A program made the translations under genes and the position numbers. The notes under the pieces were generated by a model, which had not been told where the DNA came from, made no database searches, and worked only from the letters and a program-made list of their open reading frames with translations. A DNA stretch of 64,000 nt from Ciona intestinalis (Eukaryota; Chordata; Ascidiacea; Phlebobranchia; Cionidae). The stretch spans positions 1-64,000 of the forward strand of contig NW_004191379.1 in the NCBI RefSeq assembly GCF_000224145.3. Reading direction: 5' to 3'. Below are positions 22,924 through 35,300 of this stretch, piece by piece (position 1 is the first letter of the stretch; every line of letters starts with the position of its first letter).

Positions 22924-23770
22924 AATAACTATTGATAAAGTTTTTATTTTTGCTACAAATTGGGTATTACTACACTCTGTTTTTGGCACAAGCCACATCT
23001 TATAAATTATCACCAAGTGCAAATGACCAAATTTTGAATATATTTTCAAAATATTATCTTTTTATTATATCAGTATCTTATAGTTGAAAACCCCTTGAGG
23101 TATAAATTACTAAATTAAAAGCAAATCTTTCAAAGTTTGGCAATGAAAACATACAAAACTACAATGTGGGGGAAGATTGGACTCTAAATTAAAATATATT
23201 TACATCAGCAGTATTCTGTAACTTGTAGTTAACCTACCGAGTTTAACAGGCTGTGCTAGTTTCTTTGCCATGTAAACTTCATATACATAACGTTAAACCA
23301 ATATTTTTTTTTATTTTTTTTTTAAATTAAAGTCATATTGACCCCTGTCTATTTTCTTAATGCTTATATCATAGTGTTTTTTTTACAAAACTAAAACTAG
23401 TTTTATGAGACAAAATCAAACTGTACGAAATATTCAAGGTTGTTTTATGAAGCTTTGAAACCAGTTTAATCGTTCGCACACGCAAACTAAAACAATTCAT
23501 TGGCTTTACTGTGATTTAGCGAGCTTTAAAAAATCGCACCTTGCTATTTCGCATTTTTTACCTGTTCAAAATATACTGTTCCTATTTTACATATTTTTTT
23601 AATATTTAAAAACAGTAATCAGCTTTGATGGGCGTTTTATAAAGTCGTGATAATACTTTGGAATAATTCTGTAACCTTATTTTCCTGATTATCATTAAAT
23701 GTGGGTCCGCAAAAAGAAAATTAAGAAAAAGTCACGCCTGACAAAGTGTCCCATCTTCCCCCCACCCTAC
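22924..23770 (-). mobile_element. Long inverted-repeat element, reverse copy
   Basis: Same sequence as 15473-16440 in reverse orientation, ending with gacaaagtgtcccatcttcc and ccccaccctac near 23770. It also matches 30383-30890 in the same orientation. The left end is lost in the gap. Confidence 0.8.
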
Positions 23771-23789
23771 GAGGCTATATACAAACATT

Positions 23790-24245
23790 ATACATAGGGT
23801 GGTTATTTATAGCGATTCGCGCACAAGAGGTGTAATTTAATATATTTGAAAACACACAGGGACACTTTAAAATCGTTGTTAATTTTAGTTTTATAAGACA
23901 AAATAAAACTGTACGAAATATCCAAGCTTTTTATACGAACCTGTATGAAACAAGGCAAATCGTTTGCAAACTACAAAATTCCATCGGCTTTACTATGATT
24001 TAGCGAGCGTTCAAAGTTATCACTTTCTATTTCGCTTTTTTTTACCTGCCTAAAAAATACCGTTTTTTTTAACATATTTTTTAATATGTAACAACAGTAA
24101 CTAGCTTTGAGGAGCGCTTTATTAAGTCGTTATAATACTGTCTAATAATTCAATACCATTATTTTTTTGATGTTTATTAAATGAGGGTCCATAAAAAGAG
24201 AATAAAAAAATCGTCCGACAAAATGTCCCAACTTTCTTCACTTTA
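23790..24245 (-). mobile_element. Diverged long inverted-repeat element
   Basis: It repeats the order of the preceding copy (gaaaacacacagggacactt, aaaactgtacgaaatatcc, tttactatgatttagcgagc, aaatgtcccaactttcttca) with many more differences, so it is an older insertion lying next to a younger one. Confidence 0.65.
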
Positions 24246-25550
24246 CTGCACATTAAAATTCTTTAATGTTTCCATTTTTTGTATAATGTTCATTTAATTT
24301 TCTATATTGCAAAATAATCATAAACCGGGAATATAAGCGTAAAAAATTGGTGTTGAACAAATACAACATTTGTTAATATATAGATAAAATGTGTACATAC
24401 AAAAAAATATTTAAATAAAATAGATGTTTAATAACATTCATATATATTCTTAATCATGCCCTGAGGTTATATAATATACTAATTTGTATTCTTTTGTTTT
24501 TGATCTCATTTCGCGCTATTTATACTCGTTTAATCCAAAAAAAGGAAAAGTTTTGTAAGCAATTAGTTCTCTTTGCACAAAACCGTTTGATATAATCAAT
24601 TCAGTGGCGGATGAGAATGAGGTGACTTTTACCCACAGTTAAAGATTTGCCAAAGGAGAGATTTTTACAAAGACATTATTTGTCTTTCGAGTCTCGATTT
24701 TAAAAACCGATTCATATTCCGTTTAATCATTTGACAAACACCACTTTCAAAAGGTTTTAGCATCAGTACACAAAACCTATTGTGTACATTGGAAGTTTTA
24801 TGCTAGGTTAGTAAGGATATGGAAGGCATAGATATTTTCAACCTTAGATTAAGATGGTAATGAAATATAAAGTTTATCTTTGTCGCAATATATAACTTTT
24901 GCTTCATCTAACATCTGTTAATTTTCCATGTCAGTTGTTTTACGTGTATTTCTACTGCTGTGTGTTGCCAAGCTAACATTTCTAGACATCTTTGAGTGTT
25001 ATTTATCTGAAGCCTCGAAAAAAAGTTTCGCCAGAACAGCTTATGTTGTATCAAGAACAGATTAAAGTTCTCACTGATACATTAAAACAACATATATGAA
25101 TAGATGTTTTCTTTTATGCCTATATGAAGCGATTTTGTTACCACAACTTTGAGTTTTTAGAAATACCAATTTACCAGAAGTGTTTAACATATATGTAGAA
25201 AATTGTCGATGTAATCCACAAACAGGATGAAATCAAATTAAGCAAGATATTTGTAAGAATTTATGAGATTAATATTCCGTGCTTATGATTGTTTTTCCGA
25301 TATATATTAAAAATATAAATTGTAGCGGTGTGTAAGCGTATACTATATATTATACATAAATGAACACAAAAATGTATTATTCTACTTTATTCTGCCTTTT
25401 AAATATCTGAATGTATTATAGGCCTATACTATGTGGAACAATTATAGGCCTATACTATGTGGAACACAAATTTCGATTTGGGTATTTTGGAACAACATCG
25501 TATGGATCGTCATACCGACTGTTAATTCGCACTTTTTCGTTAGCCGGTTG
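24246..25550. other. Intergenic DNA with one short tandem duplication
   Basis: No gene recognised. A unit of about 27 bp (tataggcctatactatgtgg plus flank) is repeated twice in tandem at about 25418-25471. Confidence 0.45.
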
Positions 25551-25911
25551 CAGCACTCAATGCGAATAACAAAGGTGGACATGTCGTCCTCTGTCTTAAT
25601 AGCCTCACAAGCCATCGAAGTTCTGAATTGTTTAATACACGACACTATACAACAGTCAGCAACAACGGCACGAACGTCGGCGAATGTTATCTTGTAACTA
25701 GAGGTTACAACTATTTTAAAATGCAAACCGGTTCGAATAATACTTGCGTCCGAGAGCTATTTCTTCGTTATGTTTAGGGTGAGCGAAAGGTAAGAGCATC
25801 ACAATTTATAGCGGGAATGGGAGACAAGGTAAATTAGGGCCGTGTGAGAAAGTTATATTGAGTTTGTGGGACTCGTAGCGGGATATGTCCGCGCTGTGAC
25901 GCCGACCCTGG
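25551..25911. repeat. Duplicated segment upstream of the RADIL-like gene (copy 1)
   Basis: Matches 28744-29111 in direct orientation through most of its length: gcactcaatgcgaataaca, catgtcgtcctctgtct, gtttaatacacgacactata, gcaaaccggttcgaataata, gaatgggagacaa. Copy 1 ends about 430 bases before the RADIL-like start codon and copy 2 sits in its second intron. Opposite-strand ORFs here (25431-25726) are not supported because indels in copy 2 do not preserve their frames. Confidence 0.7.
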
Positions 25912-26337
25912 GAAAAAAGACAACAGGACGGAAAACGTTAATGAAAATAATTAATGTACGACGTAAATAGGACAGGAACGCTACAACAATATTAACGATA
26001 TGTACATTTTTATAAACGTTTACATGTTAAGAGCTACAAATGCTCTATTTTTGCATGTGTCTAACAGCCTAGAGAAAAACCATTGCACTTTATAGAGATT
26101 AAACCTTAATTATACCAATTATGTTTCAAGTGCGATAATTTTACAAGATACGGCTTTTGACCGGCTTTATAGGTTTTAAAGTAATTTCTTACTTTACAGA
26201 ACATGGTCGGTGAGGTTAAATTGTATAGGCTAGTGTACTTGTTGGCGTTCCTAATGTTAGTGAATTATATGTTGTAGTATTGTAATGAATTGTAATGTAT
26301 AGTTTAGTGTGATTAGGCAAACTGTGCAATCAGACAA

Positions 26338-29300
26338 ATGGATTGTTTTTGTGACCAAGATTCGTTACAAATAAAGGACGTAAACAATTCTGGCAAGCGA
26401 GAAGAATGTTTTGATGATCGTATGTCTCAGGACAGCGTTTTATCTCCTGAACATCTTGTTCACGCTTCAGATCCTAACGTCGTGCTGACAGATCCTGTCG
26501 TACTTGATCACCTAAGAAAGTTGCATAACCGTGCGACTAAAAGGTGACATATTTCTGTTGAATGCTAGACAATTTTATTGTAGTATAGGGTGGGGGGAAA
26601 CGGGACTCGGCGTAATTTTTGGGCGGGTTGTCACTGTAGGAGGCCATAAAAACAAATCAAATAAAAAGTTTCCCACTTTACATCGTGTCCCATATTTTCC
26701 CATTCAACTAAATAACGAAATTCGTATAACTCATATCTCACCAGAGGACAGCGACAATCTATTGATGATGACATTCAGGAAAGAAGGGCCCAGCTTCGGG
26801 TTAAAGTTGACAATTTCAATAGAAGAAGCGAAATTGGAGCATTTAGAGTGAAACTTTTAAGCGTAAGTTTACTTATTGTGTGAATAAACACGTACTGAAA
26901 AGTGGAACCAACATCATCATGAAATATTTAATGTCCTATAAAGCGGTAACTTAAATAGTTTTAAGATATATATATTCTCTATTGCGCACCATAACTTGCA
27001 TTTAACGTTGTATCCAATTACGAAATAATTTTTTATGGTTTGCATGAAACGAAATTTGCTTTATCCTCGATTAGCCAAAAAAACAACAGCAGTCGTTATA
27101 ACACGGATGTTGTGTTTCTTATACACTTCGTGTCAGCTTACGAGTTACCACGTCTATAACTTAGTGGGTGGATGTTTTTGCGGATTGCTGACAGTTTAGA
27201 CAATAACCATTGGTATGGGCACTGAGTTGTAGAAATTGTCGTTAAGTTTCTTAGTCAGATCAATATATGGTTTGGCCCCAAAATTCCTACAAAGTGTTTT
27301 CAACGTTTTGTTTTGTAGTATTTATCATCAAGAATAATGTATTGAAAATCTAAAAGAATCGGAGCATCAGAAAATTGTCATTTTTAAGATGGCCGCCAAA
27401 ACAGTAAAATGACAATAATTCACTTTAATACCAAAACTCTCAATCTCCTATCACCATATGTTTTAGGTGATAAGGAATTTCTTAAAACAACTAAAAATAA
27501 ATTAACTCATTAGTTTATTAGAAAGACCTATACTAGGGTTGCGGAAGATGGGACACTTTAGCACATATTGCATAATATTTTCAAAATCAAAATATAAGAC
27601 CATTTTGGGGTGTTACATATTGTACTTGAATTAACCCTGAAGTATAAGTTTTTAAACCTTTTAAAGTTTGGCAATAAAAATCTCCAAAACTGCAATTGGG
27701 GGGAAATGGCACAAAAAATGAAATATCTTTAAATTAATATTGTTCTGTAACTTGTAGTTGTTCCACCAAAATTAACCGACTGCGCTATAGTTTCTTTACC
27801 AGCATGTAAACTTTATATATAATCCTTTAAAACGATATTTTTTTTTATCTAAGCGTACCACGAATTAATACTATCATTATTTTATTAATTGACAACAATT
27901 CAAAAAGTATAAGAAAACATACTATGAGTTATTTAGCAATTCGCATAACAGTTGAAGTTTTACAAATTTGAAAACACACAGGATAAGACGGGACAGTTTA
28001 AAATCCTTTTTAGTTTTGATTAACAAGTGTATTTATTATAAGGAATACACGTAAATAACACGAAATAATTCTGTACGCTTTGAAAATCAAGTTTAAACAT
28101 TCTTTTCTTGCTTTACTGCTGTAATTGATAATATGTTATCTACTTTACATTATTTTATGGAAAATGGTTTTGTTTGAACGATAATGGGTATTGTTTGAAT
28201 TCCAATTGATGTGCAAATGACTGAATTTCGAATGAGTGCAAATGACTGAATTTCGAATGTATTTTCTATATACTATCTTTTTATTGCATCAGTATATTAT
28301 TTTTAAATAGTTACGACTCATTAACAGATCATCACTCTCTTTTTTCACAAGTGGGCGCTCATTTTTTTATTATTATTTTTAAAAAATACACAAAGAAACA
28401 CTTTAAATTGGTAATAAGTGTAAAACAAATTACTTCAATACTGAAAATACCTTTATAAATATATAAAACACTAGTAAGAACATCTTTCCCAAATTAGGTA
28501 GGTTATATACGCTCTTTCGTTCTGTGTACTATCCTCGGCTCTGTGGTGTAACGGTTAGCGAGCCGTCGTTTAATCTCTTTGTTTCGTTCTTACCGGGTTA
28601 GAGTTTTTTTGTGTGTTATTAGCACTTTTAGGTTAGGGGTTAGGGGTTAGGGGTCATAGAAATCTAAAAACTACATTGTGGGAGAAGATGGTATGAGCAT
28701 TGAGACTCCAAAAAGTGTTACTTTTCACTTTTGGGTTTGCATGCTGCACTCAATGCGAATAACACGGGTGGGCATGTCGTCCTCTGTCTAAATAGCATAT
28801 AATAAGCTCATGAGCCACCGAAGTTTTGAATTGTTTAATACACGACACTATAACAACAGTCAGCAACAACGGCACAATACGTCGGCGAATGTTATTTTGA
28901 CACTTAGAATAACAATCGTGAACTACAGGCTACAACTGTTTCGAAACGCAAACCGGTTCGAATAATACTTGTGTCCGAATGCCATTTTCTTGTTTAGTTT
29001 AAAGTGAGTGAAAGGAAAAAGCGTTACAATTTATAACCGGAATGGGAGACAATTGGGTTTATGGGTCTCGTATAGCGGGACATATATACGCGCTGCGATG
29101 CCGACTCTGTGAAGGGGCCAACAGGTGCAACAGGACTGGTATAGTCGTTTAAAAATACCCAAAATAGATTTACATTATTATTCAACAGTATTCTTACTGT
29201 CATAGAAAATGGTAAAGGCGATTTTTTTTAGGTAATAAAAAAACTTAGTTGTGATCAAATACAACGTGCTTAAATGGATGAAAAAGCATAATATGAGATT

Positions 29301-32300
29301 CTTCCATCCGATATATGCCTCCTATGCCCAGAGGTTTTGTGATCAAGGCTTGTCGCTGATGGTGTTACCGTTGTGGGCGTATGTGTTTTTGTGCGAGACA
29401 CTTAATGGCAATTGCTTCAAATCAGTGGTCACTTATAAATTGCCTAAACTGTCAGCCACACACAAAAACAAAAAAACATTAACCTACAAAGTTACATTCG
29501 TGGTATAACTAGTAAGCAGCCACGAGGACTATGAAACCCGTGTTATACCGTCGGTCGTTTTCCGACTACGCGAGGATAAGGCAAGTTTTATTTATTTGCG
29601 TGTCCTATCTTACCCCACCCTACATTAATCTAAGCCATGATATCTAGGAAATATATTACGTTTAGACCTTTGATGAAATAACCTACTCTGGTCCTGTTCG
29701 ATTTTACTATCAATCTTCGTTGAGTAAACATGAAAGTTTCCGTTTGATGACGCTCTCCGATCGTGACCAAGTGCGTGATATTCTACCTACATTACGCGAA
29801 AAATTTTCAATTTCAGCTGATGTGAAATGTAATATACGAGAAGTTATTAACGGAGGTTTGCATATTAGTAATAATTTGAAAGTATGCATATTTTTATTAG
29901 GTATATTGTTTGGAACTTATATATTGTTTGAAGATTTATAGCCTATTTAATACAATATGAAGAGAAAAAGTTCCGCATCACAACCGAAAAATACTGGGTT
30001 CAATGCTCGATTTGATGGCATTGTCACTATATGTATAATACAATGGGGGGAGATAGGACACTTAATTAAGCACAGGTGATATTTTACAAATTCGAAAACA
30101 CACAGGATAAGATGGGACAGTTTAAAATCATTGGCAATTTTGATTAATAAGTGTATTTATAAATAGGGATATACGTAAATAACACGAAATAATACTGTAC
30201 GCTATGAAAATAAAGTCTAAACATTCTTTTTCTTTCCCTACTGCTATAATTTTTACATGATACCCATATATTTTATTATTGCATAATAATTGATATTGTT
30301 TGAACAACTATGGGTAATGTTCGAACATCAATGGATAAATATTGTATCTTACAAATGTATATAAACCTGTAATAACAGAAAATTGATTAAAACTATTAAT
30401 AAAGTTTTTATATTTGCCACAAATTGGGTATTACTACTTTGTTTTTGGCACAAGCCACTTCTCATAAATTATCACCAAGTGCAAATGACCAAATTCCGAA
30501 TATATTTTCAAAATATTATCTTTTTATCATATCAGTATCTTATAGTTGAATATTCCCTGAGGTATAAATTACTCAATTAAAAGCAAACCTTTCAAAGTTT
30601 GGCAATGAAAACATACAAAACTACAATGTGGAGGAAGATGAGACTCTAAATTGAAATATATTTACATTAGCAGTATTCTGCAACTTTTAGTTAACCTATA
30701 CCGAATTTAACAAGCTGTGTTAGTTTATTTGCTATGTACCCTTTATATATATAACTTTAAACCGATACTTTTTTATTTCAAATTAAACTCATTTTTACCC
30801 CTGCCTATTTTTCCTATGACGATATATCTCATTTTTTTGCAAAACTAAAACTAGTTTTATGAGACAAAATCAAACTGTACGAAATATTATGTCGTAATCA
30901 ATTGTCAGGTCAAAAAATATTATGTCGTAATCAATTGTAATTAAACTTTTTTAAAATTGTTACAAACACACGCGATACCCATTTGTTGAGAACTCTTTAC
31001 AAACTTGAAAACAAATAGTTTTCGCAGACGTTTTGTTTTCCCCACACCGGATACTGTGTACATATAGATATCGGAAAAAACGTTTCGAAGAATCCCATGC
31101 GAATGCGACGCGAATTCGCACACGGGTTCGCATACGATTTTGCAAGCGAATTCGCAAGCCGAATACTGCGTACTACAGTCACCTTTAGGTATAGGTTAAC
31201 GCTTACAGTTTACAGCGCTTGTTAGAAAAATTGAATTATTTATTAAATTTAATTAAAAACGTTGGAACAAACGGTTTGATATATATATATTTGGAAATAA
31301 TTATTTTGTTTATAAATTATCGCAAACAATAAAGTTTCAGTCGTTTAAATTTGTTTCAGCGAGCAGTTTAGCACCTAAATCATATATTTTTCCAGCCATT
31401 AAAAATGTTGTTGTTAACTCTGATTTCGGTTTGGTTTGTAATCAAATTCATAAAAAGGGGGAAATGGCCCACCATCCCGCTTCCTACTATATAATCTGCT
31501 TCATTATAGCTTGGACTCAGCACCAACGTAAAGATCTGAAACAATGTAAGGCTGTAATCCGACCAGACATATACTTCTTTAGTTACTGAGATTCATTCAT
31601 TAATTAAGATTACTCCAGTGTTATCCTACAATGATTCTATTGTGCTTCTGTAACTGAACGTTCCTAAATATTACAAAACATACGAAGATATATATGTTCC
31701 AAAATAACTTTGTTAGGTAACGTTGTTTGTACAGCAGTATAGTCTATACTCGTGACTTTTCATAAATAGTTATGATCATAAAAGCATTTCTGTTACCATA
31801 TTGAGTGATGTAGTTTAGTGAAACTAGTTGTTTGGGTGTTCTTGATGCATACAGTAAGCGTTAAGCGTTTGAAACCAGCCAGCAACGACAATCGAAACAT
31901 TTAACGTTATTCTTGAGTGCCTGCTCGAGTGCTGCTAATTAACAGCAAGCAGTCAGCCCATTATGAGGACTGAACATTCCTTAATCAAGGATCTCAGATC
32001 AAGTCAAATGTAACTATATTTGAGTTTACGAATAATCATTCACTTTGCCATTCGGACAAAATCTACTGAAGAAAATTTTACTTTTTCCTTTTGCAACGGA
32101 AGCTATACGTAGCTGCTCTCCTATAACTTCCTTAATTGCGAAATATAGCGTTTGGTTCAACAACAATACAACGTGGTTGTTTTGAGGGCAAATTAAGTAA
32201 AGGTTGACGAAACAATGAGAAGAATTATATATTTTCTCGTTTGCTAAGAACAAGTTCAATTTTAATGTTCAAGATATCTTTTGTTAGATTAATTTGTATC

Positions 32301-35300
32301 ATTCTTAATTCATGTTCACGATTGTTTCATGGAATGCTGCTGGCATGGCAGATGATTCTGTTCAGTGACAGAATTTACGGCATAATTATTAACTGTGTCT
32401 CTCAATTTTGTTTTGTTCAGCTTTTAAGTGGCAGTGTAAGCTGTACCGTACGTATAGCGATCACTTATTATAATTGCTGACTGCTAATTAAGTTAGACTA
32501 GAGCTGGCGGAACACTTGGTATTGCGGACAAAAAATAAGTTTTAAGCTAATTTTGTGACGACACTGGATTTACGAAACTTGTTTGATATGCATAGAATAT
32601 AGTGAGTACTCTTCACAACAGAATTGTTTTACAGATCCAATAGGTAGATTTGGATTTTTTGAAATGTATGGTGAAGGGCAGTGTTTATACTGTGTACAAA
32701 ATTGGTTAGAATGTGCGAGCCGACCTACGTTTCATTTGATTGCGTTGATTGTGACATATCGTTTTCTGATCGCACTTCAACGTCTGATCAGTTCAGTAAG
32801 TTTATTTGGATATTTCGATATAAGAAATTAAAAGACTTTCAGTTTAAGGTTACTATATATAATATAAAGAACCCCCGAAGAACTGCGTTAATGGTGTATA
32901 CATGGTGATGCCGCAGTATCGTAATATTCATTTAATACGTTCTCTTTGTTCCATTTTCTATAAATATTTGTCAAATGGTTGACCACCCACTGTTACTGGG
33001 ATATTTGTAGGGTAATAGGCGAAATCTGTTTGCTTTAAACTCGATGAGTTTAAACGAGTCGGAGTTTCATAGCGAAACAATTTTGGAGAGTTATATTGCA
33101 TCAGTGACCAAACCTTTGTTAAGCGTGAAATCGGTATATAATGTCTTCATCAAAGTCAAAGAAAAAAGAAGTTTTTTTAAAAAAATAGACTCCGCTAAAC
33201 TACGGGGATCGTCTGGTTTCTACGTAGAAACTTAAGAATATATAGATAAAGCGGTTTAATGCAGTGTGTCCCAATAGAGCGGATTTTCAAAACAAGCAAT
33301 TGCCTATAAAGTACTCATTTTTAGTGCTTAGAAAACGTAAGATTATTCTTTTTAAAAGGTTTGTTGTGGTATTACATAAACGTTGATGCTGCATTCCAAA
33401 AACTTCTTCTTATAGCTTAACTAAAATAAATGAATTGTACGAAAGTCAAAACGTTTATCATAACGCAAATGGTAACTCATTTTTAGATGAGATCTTACTT
33501 GACCCAGAAGATCGACCACTTGAACTAGCTGTAAACTCCAAGTCCCCTCTGACCTTCCACGTGACAACTGGAAATTACCGAAATTTGGAATTACTGCAAA
33601 GCACAAAAAGAGATGGGTTTTCCCCAGAACATACAAGAAAATTAGTGGAAAAGTAAATTACCGTAATGGTTATATTACATTTTTAGTTTAACTGGCGCTA
33701 TTACATAATGGTTAGCATGTCTGCCCGTAACCCAGTGGCAATGGGTTCAAGGCTCGTCTCTGCCACCATTGTAAGTGTCTTTTTAAAGCGGCATACCAAC
33801 AAAAAATCAAAATTAGTGTGTTGATGAAAATGCTCTGTTTGTGATCCTATAGGCCAGGGTCCCATCAAAGTTTCAAACAACAAAACAGCTTTTAAAATAA
33901 AATGCGTGTCAAAACCGCAAATTCAACCGTTGAAATAAAAAAGTCGGCCGCGCGACAATGCATGGGATTTCTCAAAAGAAAAAAGGTGTCACTCAATTTT
34001 GACCGTTTCTAGTTTCCAAACTACTGAAGTAAAATAAAATTTTGATATAATGAATGTTTCTTCTTTGTGAATATATAAAAATATTGTAACACATAGACTT
34101 TTTAATGTGGTAGTGTTTTGATTCAACATATGGCTACATACTATATGCTGACTTGGAACCTTTTCGCTTACCACTTAACTTTATTCGATTGGTTCAATCT
34201 AATTTTTTTTTCTTATCGGAATTTTCATTTATTGTAGCACAGCAGCCGATTTTTTTACTTCAGCGCCTTTTTTCCTGCGATTTTTTGAAGGTGTTTTGCT
34301 TCTTGAAACTTTGGTGGCACCTTTAGACCACATTTGAGCATCTCTACCAATATACAATTTTTGTTGGGATGGCCCTTTAACGGGTTGTCTCAACTGTCAG
34401 CCACACAAAAAAAAACAATTAACCGCCAAGTTACATTCGTGGTAACTCGTAAGCTGGCACGAGGTGTACATGAAACAAAACATACGTGTTATATAACGAC
34501 TGTCGTTTTCCGGCCACGCGAGGATAAAGCCGGTCCTTACGTTTATTTATTCAAAGCTATTTAAAAATATTTAACCTGCAATATGTTTGAAAATATACTT
34601 GTCTTGGTGTTGTTTTAATTTGATGAGAGGTTTATATATTGTTTTACCACGTTTTGTGAAAACACTACACAATCCTCATTAAGCCTATACGTCAAGAGGT
34701 TTTAAAGTTCGAGGGCTATTGATGAAATTTAATTTCCCCTTTCATACCCAGTTACCGTGAACAGCCATCTGTTGTACAACTGCCTTTATTTTATGTTCGG
34801 CTGCGTCGTTTGCGACACCACCTAAGAATTATACTATGTGACAACATTTAATACTAACTAGAAAGCTTAGAAAACAGCATCATTATTTTCTATTTGTTAA
34901 TAAAAGGTTCAATTTGGCAACGAAAGTAAATAATGAAGAAACAAAAAGTTTGGTGACGTCATCACCAAGTTTTTCATCTGGGCAAACAAATTTAAGTGGA
35001 AGCAGTCGCAGTGGAAGTTTAAAAGTTATTGAAACTAATCAAACAGAAACAAGAAGTGCCATGGCGTTTTCACCTTCCGTAAAAGGTAATCACAAAAATT
35101 GTTGTGTCAAATCGACAGATGTTTTCTGTCATACACTCAAGACATATATTTTTGTTATTGCTTTCAGCAGGTGCCAGTAACGTAAGTCAACGAGAATATC
35201 AGAATCTACAAAAACTACAAAATGAACTGACTCACACTCAAAGACAGGATCAAAAGGATATTGCAGGAAAAACTGTAAACCTACCAGTAGCTGTTACTGA

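Noticed and set aside
25431..25726. Two overlapping opposite-strand ORFs of about 90 codons
   Set aside because: The region is duplicated at 28744-29111 with frame-disrupting indels, so neither reading frame is under protein constraint.
28545..28620. tRNA-like segment (ctgtggtgtaacggttagcg ... accgggttagag)
   Set aside because: The A-box-like part is good, but no cloverleaf arms or acceptor stem could be paired, and SINE heads in the window look similar. Probably a SINE-head fragment.
30941..31182. Three overlapping minus-strand ORFs of about 60 codons
   Set aside because: They read through the palindromic gcgaa cluster in different frames; composition, not coding, explains them.
32711..32795. 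Coding exon starting MCEPTYVSFDCVDCD and ending at a strong gtaagt donor
   Set aside because: It ends in phase 1, and no downstream acceptor in the window accepts that phase in an open frame leading to 33416. Kept only as a note.
33044..33235. 63-codon ORF as a RADIL exon
   Set aside because: It can be fitted only through weak donors and has no domain similarity.
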